Source: Actinomycetaceae bacterium
Lineage (GTDB): Bacteria; Actinomycetota; Actinomycetes; Actinomycetales; Actinomycetaceae
Assembly (NCBI GenBank): GCA_030538185.1
Contig: JAUNUK010000002.1
Location: 310,001 to 374,000, forward strand
Reading direction: 5' to 3'
DNA: 64,000 nt
Below the pieces are notes generated by a model that made no database searches, was not told the DNA's origin, and saw only the letters and a list, made by a program, of their open reading frames with translations. The translations under genes were made by a program, and so were the position numbers. Each line of letters begins with the position of its first letter. Position 1 is the first letter of the stretch. Of this stretch, positions 18,585-28,016 are shown one piece after another.

Positions 18585-19358
18585 TTACTCGGCTTGGGCC
18601 TCAAGTTCTTCAATAGATATTTGAATCTTGCGTGCAAGGTCAAATAGCAGAGGAACGACAGACTCGGTAGCCATTTCCACACTCATCCGGCTTTCAGGTG
18701 CCGAAACGGAAACTGCAAGCTGGTAGGGGCCCTTGATGGGCACCGCGACGCAACGGACTCCAACTGAATGTTCGCCCTCGTCAAAGGCATAGCCTCTCTC
18801 GCGGATAAGTGCCAGTTCAGCAATCAGTTCGTCGGGGTCAGTGATGGTGGCAGGAGTTAGCTTTCGCATTCCGCTTCTGTGAAGGATGGCTCTTACATCA
18901 TCGTCAGTGAAGGTGGAAAGCATGGCTTTGCCTACGCCAGTGGAGTGCAGGGAAACCTGGTTGCCGATTTGCGCAAAGACTCTCATCTGGTGTTCGGAAG
19001 GCACATGGGAGATGTATCTCGCGAAGTCTTGATCCAAGATGGCAACAGACGCAGACTCATCAACCTTGGACACAAGCTCGGTCAGCATTGGACGTAGAGC
19101 TATTCCAAGGACACCACCTGCATATCGAGACAGCGGGATGAGTCTCGGTCCAAGGGTGTAGGTTCTTTTGGCGGTTCGCAATGCGTAACCACCTGCGATA
19201 AGGGTGTGCAATATGCGGTGCACGGTTGCCAGTGGAAGTGCGCAGCGCTCGGCAATTTCAGTCACACCGAGGTCCCTTTGGGCATCGGCGATGGCTTCCA
19301 GGATGGCAAATGCGCGTGTGATGGATTGCACAGACTGTTTTCCAGGGGATTGAACCAC
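18585..19358 (-). CDS. IclR family regulator, probable ureide repressor
   Basis: The 257-aa protein has an N-terminal winged helix (about residues 10-65: ITRAFAILEAI, LPLATVHRILHTL) and a C-terminal IclR effector domain (HSTGVGKAMLS, GYAFDEGEHSVGVRCVAVPI). The GTG start at 19358 has AAAGGAG upstream. It is divergent from allB, the position of AllR-type repressors, which respond to allantoin or glyoxylate. The intergenic region carries paired TTCC-type operators that recur before the NCS1/amidohydrolase operon, so I infer control of both. The actual effector is unknown. Confidence 0.9.
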   Translation of the reverse strand: MVQSPGKQSVQSITRAFAILEAIADAQRDLGVTEIAERCALPLATVHRILHTLIAGGYALRTAKRTYTLGPRLIPLSRYAGGVLGIALRPMLTELVSKVDESASVAILDQDFARYISHVPSEHQMRVFAQIGNQVSLHSTGVGKAMLSTFTDDDVRAILHRSGMRKLTPATITDPDELIAELALIRERGYAFDEGEHSVGVRCVAVPIKGPYQLAVSVSAPESRMSVEMATESVVPLLFDLARKIQISIEELEAQAE

Positions 19359-19411
19359 AGGATTCTCCTTTGCTTAGATGCCTCTCGACACAGTGCCACA
19401 ACAAAATAAAA

Positions 19412-19447
19412 TTCCATAGGATGAAAATACATTTCCAGAATACGGAA
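19412..19447 (+). promoter_or_regulatory. Paired operators at iclR-allB promoter
   Basis: Two 15-bp sites lie start-to-start 21 bp apart: TTCCATAGGATGAAA (19412-19426) and TTCCAGAATACGGAA (19433-19447). The second is part of an inverted repeat, ATTTCC-N7-GGAAAAT. Candidate -10 elements for allB, TATGAT (19450) and TATGCT (19455), follow directly, so a bound repressor would block the promoter. The same pair with the same 21-bp offset occurs at 34724-34759. Binding by the adjacent IclR protein is inference. Confidence 0.7.
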
Positions 19448-19518
19448 AATATGATATGCTACTTCTGCAAGGTTGCTTCTCGTGACTCAACGCAGAGACA
19501 AACGGAGAGGAGTTGGAC

Positions 19519-20853
19519 ATGGCCGATATTACCGCTGTAATTCGGGCGAAAAGAGTGGTTCTTCCTGAAGGTGAACGCGCAGCGTCCGTAGCGATTGCTG
19601 GGGAGACCATCGAGGCGATTGGTGCCTTTGAACAAGACTTTAATTGTGGCAACATAATTGAATTAGCAGACGACGAAGTCCTGCTTCCGGGTCTCATTGA
19701 TGCACACGTCCACGTTAACGAACCTGGGCGTACAGAATGGGAAGGATATGCCTCAGCCACGAAAGCGGCAGCAGCAGGCGGTATCACAACCCTCATTGAT
19801 ATGCCCTTGAACTCTAAGCCTTCAACGACTTCTCTTGAGAACCTGCGCATCAAGCAGGACTCAACCGAAAGTAAGTTGATGATGGATGTCGGCTTTTGGG
19901 GCGGTGCTATCCCAGGAAATACCCCAAATCTGGATGCCATGTGGAATGCCGGTGTTTTCGGCTTCAAATGCTTCCTGGGTGACTCCGGTTTGGAAGAGTA
20001 CCCCTTCTTGAATCGCGATGAATTGCGCGAGGCGATGGAAGAAATTGCCCGAATCGGCGGACTGCTCATTGTCCATGCGGAAGATGCAGAAGTTCTGTCT
20101 GAGGCGCCCCCGGCACGTGGTGGGGACTTTACGACCTTCATGAACTCTCATCCTGCTAGTGCCGAAGACGCTGCTATTGCCTCGGTTGTCGAGGCCATGC
20201 GTGAAACCGGGTGTCGTGCCCACATCCTACACCTTGCTTCAGCGCAGGCTTTACCTATCATTCGTGCGGCAAAGGCCGAGGGCCTACCTCTTACGGTAGA
20301 GACCTGTCCACACTACCTGACTTTTGATTCTGAAAAAGTTCCTGACGGGGCAACGCAGTACAAATGCTGTCCGCCACTGCGTGATTCTGAAAACCGCAAG
20401 GGGCTGTGGGAAGGCCTTGCTGATGGCACGATCGATTTCATCGCTTCCGATCACTCACCTTGTGTTGCCGAGCTAAAGAATATGGATACCGGCGACTTTG
20501 GTACGGCCTGGGGAGGAATCGCCTCTGTACAGCTAGGTTTCCCTGCCGTGTGGACTCAGGCAAAGGCCCTTGGCCACACGCTGGGAGATGTTGCACGTTG
20601 GATGGGCCAGACCCCTGCCAAACTACTCGGGATTACGGGTAAGGGCGAGATTAAAGTCGGCAACCAAGCCGATTTCGCCATTGTCGCGCCAGAAGAAACC
20701 TTCGAGGTACGCAAGGAAGAACTATTCCACAAGAACCAAGTATCTCCCTACGACCTTCGCGCACTCACTGGTGTCGTGCGTAGCACCTGGCTAGCTGGCC
20801 AGCCAATTGACCTCGATGCGCCTCGTCGTGGGCGCATGATTTCCAGAATCTGA
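19519..20853 (+). CDS. allB: Allantoinase
   Basis: This amidohydrolase (444 aa) hydrolyses (S)-allantoin to allantoate with a binuclear metal site. Ligands are visible: DAHVHVNEPG after the first strand, the carboxylated Lys in FGFKCFLGDS, VHAEDAEV, ILHLASA and the Asp of SDHSPC. The motif AAAGGITTLIDMPLNS is typical of allantoinases rather than dihydroorotases. ATG 19519 is preferred over TTG 19513 because AGGAG then lies at about 6-7 nt. It is first in a seven-gene co-directional run to glycerate kinase. Confidence 0.94.
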   Translation: MADITAVIRAKRVVLPEGERAASVAIAGETIEAIGAFEQDFNCGNIIELADDEVLLPGLIDAHVHVNEPGRTEWEGYASATKAAAAGGITTLIDMPLNSKPSTTSLENLRIKQDSTESKLMMDVGFWGGAIPGNTPNLDAMWNAGVFGFKCFLGDSGLEEYPFLNRDELREAMEEIARIGGLLIVHAEDAEVLSEAPPARGGDFTTFMNSHPASAEDAAIASVVEAMRETGCRAHILHLASAQALPIIRAAKAEGLPLTVETCPHYLTFDSEKVPDGATQYKCCPPLRDSENRKGLWEGLADGTIDFIASDHSPCVAELKNMDTGDFGTAWGGIASVQLGFPAVWTQAKALGHTLGDVARWMGQTPAKLLGITGKGEIKVGNQADFAIVAPEETFEVRKEELFHKNQVSPYDLRALTGVVRSTWLAGQPIDLDAPRRGRMISRI

Positions 20854-20887
20854 TACCGCAACCAACCAATGAACTAAGGAGAAAGAA

Positions 20888-21886
20888 ATGACCGCATTGC
20901 CTATGCAATCCATCAAGGGGCTAATCGACAAGGTCGATTTTGCCGGCAAGAGCTTTATCTCAATCAACGATATGAGCAATGACCAGCTACTGAATATGTT
21001 TGAGCTGGCCCGTAACCTCGAATTGTTCAACCGCGATAAGATTGACCTCTTCCCGGGTGCGCAGGCAGCGTTGCTGTTCTTCCAGCCGTCTACACGTACC
21101 CGCATGAGCTTCCAGACGGCTATGACCCGTCTGGGTGGTGCCGTTATCTCTGAGGCCAATCCGCAGGTGACGTCCTCGGCAGCCAAGGAAGAAAGTCTGA
21201 ACGACATGATCCGCTGTGTCGCTCAATACTGCAACGTCTTGGTGCTGCGTCACTACGACGATGTTGAGGCCCGCGAAGCAGCCAAGTATTCAAGCACACC
21301 CGTCATCAACGGCGGATGGGGCCACTGGGAGCACCCCACGCAGGCCTTGCTGGACCTGTACACGCTGTGGCGAAAGTTCGGCACCATAGAGGGCAAGAAG
21401 GTTGTTATTGCGGCGGCTGACCTCATTGAGGCCCGCACCGGTCACTCCATGGCTTATGGCCTGGCCCGCCTGGGTGCAGATGTGACCTTGGCCAGTCCTA
21501 AGGCAAGTAAGGTGCCAGAAGAGGTCACCAAGCGCATCCGCGAAGAACTGAAGATCGATATCAAGGAAGAGTTTGACTTCAACAAGCAGACCTTCAATGA
21601 GTTGATTTCGGATCAAGATCTCGTCTACTTGCCTGGCTGTTCTGCCCCTGCAGGTGCCACGGCTGAGGCCTTCAAGAAGATCATGGACGACTACTTCGTT
21701 CAGCACGAAACCCTTGATGCCGCTCGCGAAAAGGGTCACATGATTTACGTGACCCACACCCTGCCTCGCAGGGCAGGCGAGATGGACCTGGCGATAGACG
21801 ACACACCCAACCAGCTTGCCTTTGAGGCTATCTTGCACTCCGTTTCTATTCGGATGGCACTTCTGGCTTCCATCCTCGGTAACTAA
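20888..21886 (+). CDS. Aspartate/ornithine carbamoyltransferase-family enzyme, ureide catabolism
   Basis: The 332-aa protein has both carbamoyl-phosphate motifs, STRTR (68-72) and HPTQ (149-152), and an ATCase-like end (THTLPRRAGEMD, IDDTPNQLAFEA, RMALLAS). It lacks the OTCase SMG-loop signature I would look for. No pyrimidine genes are adjacent; allB is upstream and DUF3830, glxR and gcl are downstream. A catabolic transcarbamylase phosphorolysing a ureido intermediate to carbamoyl phosphate is therefore likely. Ureidoglycine carbamoyltransferase was proposed for such paralogues, as I recall; oxamate is an alternative. No carbamate kinase gene is in the window. Confidence 0.8.
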   Translation: MTALPMQSIKGLIDKVDFAGKSFISINDMSNDQLLNMFELARNLELFNRDKIDLFPGAQAALLFFQPSTRTRMSFQTAMTRLGGAVISEANPQVTSSAAKEESLNDMIRCVAQYCNVLVLRHYDDVEAREAAKYSSTPVINGGWGHWEHPTQALLDLYTLWRKFGTIEGKKVVIAAADLIEARTGHSMAYGLARLGADVTLASPKASKVPEEVTKRIREELKIDIKEEFDFNKQTFNELISDQDLVYLPGCSAPAGATAEAFKKIMDDYFVQHETLDAAREKGHMIYVTHTLPRRAGEMDLAIDDTPNQLAFEAILHSVSIRMALLASILGN

Positions 21887-21915
21887 TTCACTAACACGAA
21901 AGAGAGAGATACATA

Positions 21916-22332
21916 ATGGCTGATTTCATCATCAAAGCCGGCGGATTTGAGTTCAAGGCCGTCTACCACGCAGATGCCGCTCCTGAAACCGTTGCATCCT
22001 TCAAGAAGAACCTGATCGGTTTGAAGTCCCGCATTATCCATGTGCGCTGGTCCGGCCAGGCCGGTTGGATTCCTTTCGGTGACCTGGATTTGGGTATTGG
22101 CCCAGAAAACGGCACCTGCTACCCCCACCCCGGCGAGATTGTCATCTATCCAGGTGGAGTATCAGAGACCGAGTTGCTGATCGCTTACGGCTACGTGAAC
22201 TTCGCCTCCAAGGCAGGACAGCTTGCTGGCAACCACTTCGCCACCATCGTCGAAGGCAATGAAAACCTCACCGCACTGGGTGAGAAGTTCCTGTGGGAAG
22301 GCGCCCAGGAAATCGAGTTTATCGCTCTGTAG
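21916..22332 (+). CDS. DUF3830 cyclophilin-like protein
   Basis: The 138-aa protein matches the DUF3830 group, which has a cyclophilin-like beta-barrel fold as I recall. Visible segments are IPFGDLDLGIGPENGTCYPHPGEIVIYPGG and, near the end, FASKAGQLAGNHFATI (longer runs are not quoted). It has no signal peptide or membrane segment. It is third in the allantoin operon, 29 bp after the transcarbamylase, with GAGAGAGA before ATG 21916. Function is unknown; its place suggests help in converting allantoate or ureidoglycine, or a metabolite-binding role. A hairpin follows it. Confidence 0.75.
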   Translation: MADFIIKAGGFEFKAVYHADAAPETVASFKKNLIGLKSRIIHVRWSGQAGWIPFGDLDLGIGPENGTCYPHPGEIVIYPGGVSETELLIAYGYVNFASKAGQLAGNHFATIVEGNENLTALGEKFLWEGAQEIEFIAL

Positions 22333-22346
22333 GTCACACCATGTGG

Positions 22347-22384
22347 AGGGATGGCGTTGCTGTTGCAGATGCGGCGCCATCCCT
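22347..22384 (+). other. Intergenic hairpin between DUF3830 and glxR
   Basis: A perfect 10-bp stem, AGGGATGGCG (22347-22356) and CGCCATCCCT (22375-22384), encloses an 18-nt loop. No T-run follows, so an intrinsic terminator is doubtful. It may be an mRNA stabiliser or a partial attenuator that lowers glxR-gcl expression relative to allB. Confidence 0.6.
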
Positions 22385-22416
22385 TCGCACACAGTAGAGG
22401 ATGAAAGGAAAAGAAG

Positions 22417-23298
22417 ATGAAGGTTGGAATTGTTGGTCTAGGAATCATGGGTCTTCCCATGATGAAACACGTCTTAGCTGCCGGACACGAGGTCATCGGT
22501 TATGACCGCAGCCCGCAGCGTTGTCAAGAACTCGTCGCGGCCGGCGGAAAAGCTGCTAGCAGCATCGCTGAAACAGTCAAGGGCGTCGACGTATTCATTA
22601 CAATGGTGCCGGATTCGCCTCATGTTCAAGACGTCGTCCTTTCCGAGGGCGGTATGTTGGACAATGCTGCCGAAGGTTTGCTCTACATCGACATGAGCTC
22701 TATTCGCCCCGACGTGTCCCAAGAAGTTGCCAAGGCGTGTGCTGAAAAGGGCGTACGAGCACTTGACGCTCCAGTATCCGGTGGAGAAAGGGGTGCCAAC
22801 GAGGCCAGCTTGTCCATTATGGTTGGCGGAGAGAAGGCAGTTTTCGATGAGGCCCTGCCGCTCTTGGAAATCATGGGTAAGACTGTCGTCTACCTGGGCC
22901 CCTCGGGATCAGGACAGACCGTAAAGGCAGCAAACCAGCTGATTGTGGGCGGCACATATGGGTTAGTCAGTGAGGCAATCGTCTTCCTGGAGGCCTTCGG
23001 TGTCGACACTGAAGCAGCAGTTAAGGTACTTGCTGGTGGTCTTGCTGGCTCGCGCATCCTGGACATTAAGGGACAAAGCATGCTGGACCGTCAGTTTGCT
23101 CCTGGATTCAGGATTGACCTGCATCATAAGGATATGGGTATTGTGACAGCAGCAGCTCGCGAAGCTGGAGTGATTATCCCCTTGGGTTCAGTTGTCGCTC
23201 AGTTGATTGCTTCAGCAAGGGCCAATGGCGATGGGGGACTGGATCACTCTGCGCTATTGCGTGAGATTGAGCGCCTGTCAGGCCGACTCAAGAACTGA
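22417..23298 (+). CDS. glxR: 2-hydroxy-3-oxopropionate (tartronate semialdehyde) reductase
   Basis: The enzyme reduces tartronate semialdehyde to D-glycerate with NAD(P)H. The N-terminal Rossmann motif is GLGIMGLPM, the substrate signature is DAPVSGGERGA and the catalytic Lys lies in GQTVKAANQ. The length of 293 aa is normal for the beta-hydroxyacid dehydrogenase family. GAAAGGA precedes ATG 22417. It lies between the ureide genes and gcl, matching the E. coli gcl-hyi-glxR logic, although the order differs. Confidence 0.93.
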   Translation: MKVGIVGLGIMGLPMMKHVLAAGHEVIGYDRSPQRCQELVAAGGKAASSIAETVKGVDVFITMVPDSPHVQDVVLSEGGMLDNAAEGLLYIDMSSIRPDVSQEVAKACAEKGVRALDAPVSGGERGANEASLSIMVGGEKAVFDEALPLLEIMGKTVVYLGPSGSGQTVKAANQLIVGGTYGLVSEAIVFLEAFGVDTEAAVKVLAGGLAGSRILDIKGQSMLDRQFAPGFRIDLHHKDMGIVTAAAREAGVIIPLGSVVAQLIASARANGDGGLDHSALLREIERLSGRLKN

Positions 23299-23333
23299 TT
23301 CACATCGTTTTAGGTAACAAGTAAGGAGACAGC

Positions 23334-25115
23334 ATGGCACGCATGAGGGCAGTGGACGCAATCGTCCAAATTCTTGAAAAAGAGGGGTCGACGCAGGCTT
23401 TCGGGGTGCCTGGGGCTGCTATAAACCCACTTTATTCAGCAATGAAGAACTACGGAAAGATCCGTCATGTCCTGGCACGCCACGTTGAGGCGGCCTCGCA
23501 TATGGCTGATGGTTACACCCGCGCGAAGGCAGGGAACATTGGCGTGTGTATAGGCACCTCGGGCCCAGGAGGGACCGACATGGTCACGGGCATGTATGCG
23601 GCCATTGCTGACTCCTTACCTATCTTGTGTATCACGGGCCAGGTTCCTGTCCCCGTTTTGGATAAAGAGGACTTCCAGGGCTTCGACACACCTTCAGTGT
23701 CTCGGCCCGTGACCAAGATGTCCGTCACCATCCTTGAGGCTGCACAGGTTCCTGGCACCTTCCAAAAGGCATTTCAGGTCATGCGCTCGGGGCGCCCTGG
23801 CCCAGCCCACATCGACCTGCCCTTCGATGTGCAGGTAGCCGAGATTGACTTTGACATCGACTCTTACGAGCCTTTGCCTGTCGCGAAACCCGCGATGAAT
23901 GCACACCAGGCACAGACCGTCATGGATATGATTGCCGCTGCCCAGCGTCCTTTGCTATTGGCTGGTGGCGGTGTCATTTCCGCCGATGCCAGCGGAAAAC
24001 TGGTCGAATTGGCCGAAACCTTGGGTGTTCCTGTCGTATCCACCCTGATGGGTTGGGGGGCGATTCCTGATGATCACCGTCTGTCTCAGGGCATGGTCGG
24101 AATCCAGACTTCGCAGCCTTATGCGAATGCTACCTTCCTGCAATCAGACCTGGTCATCGGCATCGGCAACAGGTGGGCAAACCGCCACACGGGTGCCTTA
24201 GATGTCTACCGTGAGGGACGTAAGTTCGTTCATATTGACATCGAACCCACCCAAATCGGCAAGATTTTCGAACCAGACTATGGGGTAGTTTCGGATGCCT
24301 CCCTGGCCTTGGATGCCCTGTTGGTTGCCGCAAAGTCCTACAAGGCAGAAAGCAAACTGCTGCAAGATTGGGATCTATGGATAAAAGAATCGACAGCCCG
24401 CAAGGGGTCCATGCAACGCAAAACCAACTTCGACAATGTGCCTTTGAAGCCACAGCGCGTTTACCAGGCCATGAACGAGGCCTTTGACCGCAATACCCGC
24501 TATGTGACGACTATTGGTTTGTCACAGATCCAGGCATCTCAGATGCTTCACGTGTTCAAGCCACGTCACTGGATTAACGCAGGTCAGGCTGGTCCCTTGG
24601 GATGGACCATGCCAGCTGCCATAGGTGCTGTCGTCGCCGACCCCGATACTCCCGTGGTAGCACTCTCTGGCGATTACGACTTCCAGTTCCACATTGAAAC
24701 ATTGGCCGTCGGTGCCCATTTCAACCTGCCCTATGTGCACGTCTTGGTGAATAACGCCTACCTGGGTCTGATCCGTCAGTCTCAGCGCGCATTCGATATG
24801 GACTACCACGTACAGCTTTCCTACGACAATATCAACGTGCCCGAAACCGAAGGTTACGGCATGGATCACGTAGGTGTTGCCGAGGCGATGGGCTGTAAGG
24901 CAATCCGTGTGCGCAAACCTGAAGACCTAGTGCCAAGCATGCGTAAAGCCCAGGAAATGGCTGCCGAGTTCAAAGTGCCGGTTGTCGTGGAATGCATTTT
25001 GGAACGCGTCACAAACGTCTCCATGGGAGCCGCCCTCGATAATCTGACAGAGTTTGAAGAGATGGCGAGCAGTGCACAAGACGTGCCGACCGCAATCATT
25101 CCGATGGCCAAATAA
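23334..25115 (+). CDS. gcl: Glyoxylate carboligase
   Basis: Gcl condenses two glyoxylates to tartronate semialdehyde and CO2 using thiamine diphosphate and FAD. At 593 aa it has the full ALS-like three-domain layout. [15 protein letters not shown] carries Val where most ThDP enzymes have the catalytic Glu, a Gcl hallmark. [16 protein letters not shown] and the C-terminal ThDP motif [13 protein letters not shown] with [10 protein letters not shown] are also present. AAGGAGA precedes ATG 23334. It feeds glxR and glycerate kinase. Confidence 0.96.
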   Translation: MARMRAVDAIVQILEKEGSTQAFGVPGAAINPLYSAMKNYGKIRHVLARHVEAASHMADGYTRAKAGNIGVCIGTSGPGGTDMVTGMYAAIADSLPILCITGQVPVPVLDKEDFQGFDTPSVSRPVTKMSVTILEAAQVPGTFQKAFQVMRSGRPGPAHIDLPFDVQVAEIDFDIDSYEPLPVAKPAMNAHQAQTVMDMIAAAQRPLLLAGGGVISADASGKLVELAETLGVPVVSTLMGWGAIPDDHRLSQGMVGIQTSQPYANATFLQSDLVIGIGNRWANRHTGALDVYREGRKFVHIDIEPTQIGKIFEPDYGVVSDASLALDALLVAAKSYKAESKLLQDWDLWIKESTARKGSMQRKTNFDNVPLKPQRVYQAMNEAFDRNTRYVTTIGLSQIQASQMLHVFKPRHWINAGQAGPLGWTMPAAIGAVVADPDTPVVALSGDYDFQFHIETLAVGAHFNLPYVHVLVNNAYLGLIRQSQRAFDMDYHVQLSYDNINVPETEGYGMDHVGVAEAMGCKAIRVRKPEDLVPSMRKAQEMAAEFKVPVVVECILERVTNVSMGAALDNLTEFEEMASSAQDVPTAIIPMAK

Positions 25116-25142
25116 ACCAGATTAAGCGCATAGGAGATAAAA

Positions 25143-25937
25143 ATGAAGTATGCAATCAACTGTTCCATCATGTTCACTGAGCTTCCGATCCTTCAGCGCC
25201 CGGCGGCTGCAAAGGCAGCAGGCTTTAACGCTGTGGAGTTCTGGTGGCCTTGGGCTCAAGCCGTGCCAAGTGACCAGGAAGTCCAAGCGTTCATTGATGC
25301 CATCCGTGAGGCGGACGTGGAATTGATTGGCTTGAATTTCTTTGCAGGGAATATGGCTGGAGGAGATCGCGGCCTGGTTTCCTGGGTTGGACGCGAAGAA
25401 GACTTCAAGGCCAATGTGCCTGTTGCGATTCACATTGCCAAGGAAACAGGCTGCAAGGCGTTCAATGCCCTGTATGGCCTACGCCTTGAGGGAGTCAGCC
25501 CTGAAGAGCAAGATGCACTAGGTGCATCGAACCTGATATTCGCAGCCAAGGCCGCAGAAGAAATTGGTGCGGTCGTCCTCGTGGAACCGATCTCGGGTTC
25601 GGAAGCATACCCGCTGAAGACTGCCGATGATTGCCAGGTCGTTATCGAAAAGGTACAGGCTGCAGGCGCTAAGAACGTTAAAATGCTCCTGGATCTGTAC
25701 CATCTGGCTGCCAACGGTGACAATGTCGCCAAGGCGTGTGAAAAATATTCCGCTGAGGCTGGCCACTGCCAGATTGCGGACCTGCCAGGTCGCGGAGAAC
25801 CGGGCACCGGTCAGCTTCCCTTGGCGGATTTGCTGTCCCTGATGCGCTCGTCCGGTTATGACTCTTGGGTCGCATTGGAATACAAGCCAACGGTTGCCAC
25901 AGCGGAGTCTTTCACGGCTCTACCTGTGCTGGCTTAG
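25143..25937 (+). CDS. hyi: Hydroxypyruvate isomerase
   Basis: Hyi interconverts hydroxypyruvate and tartronate semialdehyde. The 264-aa TIM barrel opens with the typical NCSIMFTELPILQRPAAA and continues with FNAVEFWWPWA, GLNFFAGNMAGGDRG and VLVEPIS, ending with metal-site strands LLDLYHLA, GHCQIADLPGRGEPGTG and VALEYKP. It lies 27 bp after gcl with AGGAGA before ATG 25143, as usual for gcl-hyi pairs. Confidence 0.94.
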   Translation: MKYAINCSIMFTELPILQRPAAAKAAGFNAVEFWWPWAQAVPSDQEVQAFIDAIREADVELIGLNFFAGNMAGGDRGLVSWVGREEDFKANVPVAIHIAKETGCKAFNALYGLRLEGVSPEEQDALGASNLIFAAKAAEEIGAVVLVEPISGSEAYPLKTADDCQVVIEKVQAAGAKNVKMLLDLYHLAANGDNVAKACEKYSAEAGHCQIADLPGRGEPGTGQLPLADLLSLMRSSGYDSWVALEYKPTVATAESFTALPVLA

Positions 25938-25955
25938 CAAAAGGGATGGGAAGAC

Positions 25956-27077
25956 ATGTCTGATAGGCGGGTCATTATTGCGTGTGACAAGTTCAAGGGA
26001 TCCTTGGATGCTCGAACGGTCACCTCGATTATCGAAGACGAAGTCGCACGCTTGACGACCCACGACATCAGGTCTTTCCTGGTCGCGGATGGTGGGGATG
26101 GGACGCTCGAGGCACTTCGAGCTGCGGGTTTCGCATCCCACCCCACCACCGCCACAGGCCCCACAGGTGAAGCCGTTGATACCTCGTACCTTGAGCGCGA
26201 CGGTGTCGCCGTTGTGGAAATGGCAGATGCCTGCGGGTTGCTCAGATTACCCGGAGGAAAATTGGCACCCACCCAGGCCAGCAGCGAAGGACTGGGGCAG
26301 GTCATACGTGCCGCCCTCGGAAAAAATCCTCGCGAAGTAATTATTGGTGTGGGCGGTTCTGCCTCGACGGACGGCGGGGTGGGTATGCTCGCCGGCCTCG
26401 GTGCAAAATTTTTTGCCGAGGACGGATCCGTCTTGGCCCCAAGCGCCGACAATTTGGCGCAGATCTCGTCAATCGACCTTGACCCGGTGAGGAGTGCCAT
26501 CGAAGGCGTGACTTTCACGTTGGCCTCTGACGTAGACAACCCGCTCTTGGGAGAAAAAGGCGCCGTCGCGATTTTCGGGCCACAAAAAGGTCTTGAAGGC
26601 GACAATGCCTCACGGATCGAGACCGGGTTGACACATTGGGCGGATCTTATTGCCGAAGAAACAGGTGATGACCTGCGCGACACCCCTGGTGCTGGCGCTG
26701 CCGGGGGAGTTGGCTTTGCTGCTCAGGCTGTATTGGGGGCGCGTATGCGCCCTGGTATAGCCCTGGTCTTGGAGCTTGCGGGCGCTCGGGAGGCGCTGCG
26801 TGACGCCGCCTTGGTGATCACGGGAGAGGGCTCCCTCGACGAGCAAACCCTCATGGGCAAGACTGTTGCGGGTGTTGCCGCTGTCGCGAAACAAGAAGGC
26901 GTCAAAACAGTTGCGGTATGTGGACGCAATACCTTGGATGATGCCCAACTGGCCAGCATTGATGTGTCGCGTGCCTACGCTCTGGCGTCTATTGAAGCAG
27001 ACCCGAAAAAGTCTATGGCTAACGCCGAGCCTTTGCTGCGGCGCAGGCTTGCCGATCTTGTGTCGGACTGGCTGTAA
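25956..27077 (+). CDS. glxK: Glycerate kinase
   Basis: This 373-aa protein is of the GlxK/GarK type, phosphorylating D-glycerate (2-phosphoglycerate product in this family). Typical motifs are IACDKFKGSLDA at the N-terminus, VADGGDGTLEAL, GVGGSASTDGG and the C-terminal TGEGSLDEQTLMGKT. It ends the run from allB. Its TAA directly abuts the stop codon of the convergent PfkB gene, with no space for a terminator. The symbol is assigned by role; garK is equally possible. Confidence 0.93.
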   Translation: MSDRRVIIACDKFKGSLDARTVTSIIEDEVARLTTHDIRSFLVADGGDGTLEALRAAGFASHPTTATGPTGEAVDTSYLERDGVAVVEMADACGLLRLPGGKLAPTQASSEGLGQVIRAALGKNPREVIIGVGGSASTDGGVGMLAGLGAKFFAEDGSVLAPSADNLAQISSIDLDPVRSAIEGVTFTLASDVDNPLLGEKGAVAIFGPQKGLEGDNASRIETGLTHWADLIAEETGDDLRDTPGAGAAGGVGFAAQAVLGARMRPGIALVLELAGAREALRDAALVITGEGSLDEQTLMGKTVAGVAAVAKQEGVKTVAVCGRNTLDDAQLASIDVSRAYALASIEADPKKSMANAEPLLRRRLADLVSDWL

Positions 27078-28016
27078 TCAGGACAAGAACCTGTTGAGCT
27101 CGTCAAGGTCTGGAGCGCCTTGGCCTCCTGCTTTGGTGACAACAACCCCTGCAACGGCGTTCCCTAGAACAGTCGCATCTGCTAGATTCCAGCCGCTGGA
27201 TAGGCCAGCCAACAAACCGGCAGTGTGCCCGTCGCCAGCTCCAACAGTGTCTACCACCTGAACCTCGAAGGGTGGGCACTGAGTGATTGGAGCATCACGC
27301 GTGATTGTGAAAGCTCCCTGTTCATCTAGGCGCAGCACGCCATCGATATTGAAGCGATCTAAGTAGCCTTTGAAGGCTTGTGGGGTTGGAGCCACGCAGA
27401 GGAAAGATGCCTCTTCACGGTTTACAGTAATGATCGTATTCGGGCGTAACAGCGCTTCCAAGCGGTCCTGGGGGATGTCGCGGATGCGTGGACCTGGATC
27501 GAAGACCAGTGTGACAGTGTGGGGCAGGGAGGAAAACCAGTCGACCAAGACCTGACCAGTAGGGCATGCGATTTCATAACCAGACAGGTACAGCAGGTCA
27601 TTGTCGGCTATGTCTAGGGCATCGAGTTCCTCGCGATTCCAGTGTTCTTCCACGCCGCCAACCGAGACAAAACTGCGTTGACCATTGGGTTCAACCAAAG
27701 CCATTGACCAGCCTATGTCGCCTTCCTTGCGCTGAAATGCACTTGTTAGCCCCAGGGTCTTCAGTCGGTGCAGGAGCTCCTGGGACAGAGGGCCAGAGCC
27801 GCAAGGCAAGGCTGCCAGGGCAGGGACATCCAGGCGACGCAAAGCCCGAACTACATTCGCCCCGCAACCGCCAACTCCTCGGTATTCCTGAGTGGCTGGA
27901 ATGTCGTCACCCGGCAGCGGCAAATTTGGTACGCGGACAACAACATCCAATACAGCGGCCCCCACGACGATGACACGTTTCTTGGGTGCAAAACTCTTTA
28001 GGTCGATGTGTGTCAT
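27078..28016 (-). CDS. PfkB-family sugar or nucleoside kinase
   Basis: This 312-aa ribokinase-like enzyme has the N-terminal GGCGANVVRALRRL segment and the C-terminal PfkB signature DTVGAGDGHTAGLLAG with the catalytic Asp. It has no cysteine pattern that fixes the substrate. It overlaps the upstream ADP-ribosylglycohydrolase gene by 4 bp (ATGA), so the two are coupled. The pair resembles E. coli yegU-yegV, next to a nucleoside transporter. A (pseudo)nucleoside or ribose-type substrate is inference. Confidence 0.88.
   Translation of the reverse strand: MTHIDLKSFAPKKRVIVVGAAVLDVVVRVPNLPLPGDDIPATQEYRGVGGCGANVVRALRRLDVPALAALPCGSGPLSQELLHRLKTLGLTSAFQRKEGDIGWSMALVEPNGQRSFVSVGGVEEHWNREELDALDIADNDLLYLSGYEIACPTGQVLVDWFSSLPHTVTLVFDPGPRIRDIPQDRLEALLRPNTIITVNREEASFLCVAPTPQAFKGYLDRFNIDGVLRLDEQGAFTITRDAPITQCPPFEVQVVDTVGAGDGHTAGLLAGLSSGWNLADATVLGNAVAGVVVTKAGGQGAPDLDELNRFLS

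Noticed and set aside
20888-21886. Biosynthetic pyrB or argF
   Set aside because: There is no pyrimidine or arginine gene nearby, and it is embedded in an allantoin operon with typical short spacing; a catabolic role is more likely.
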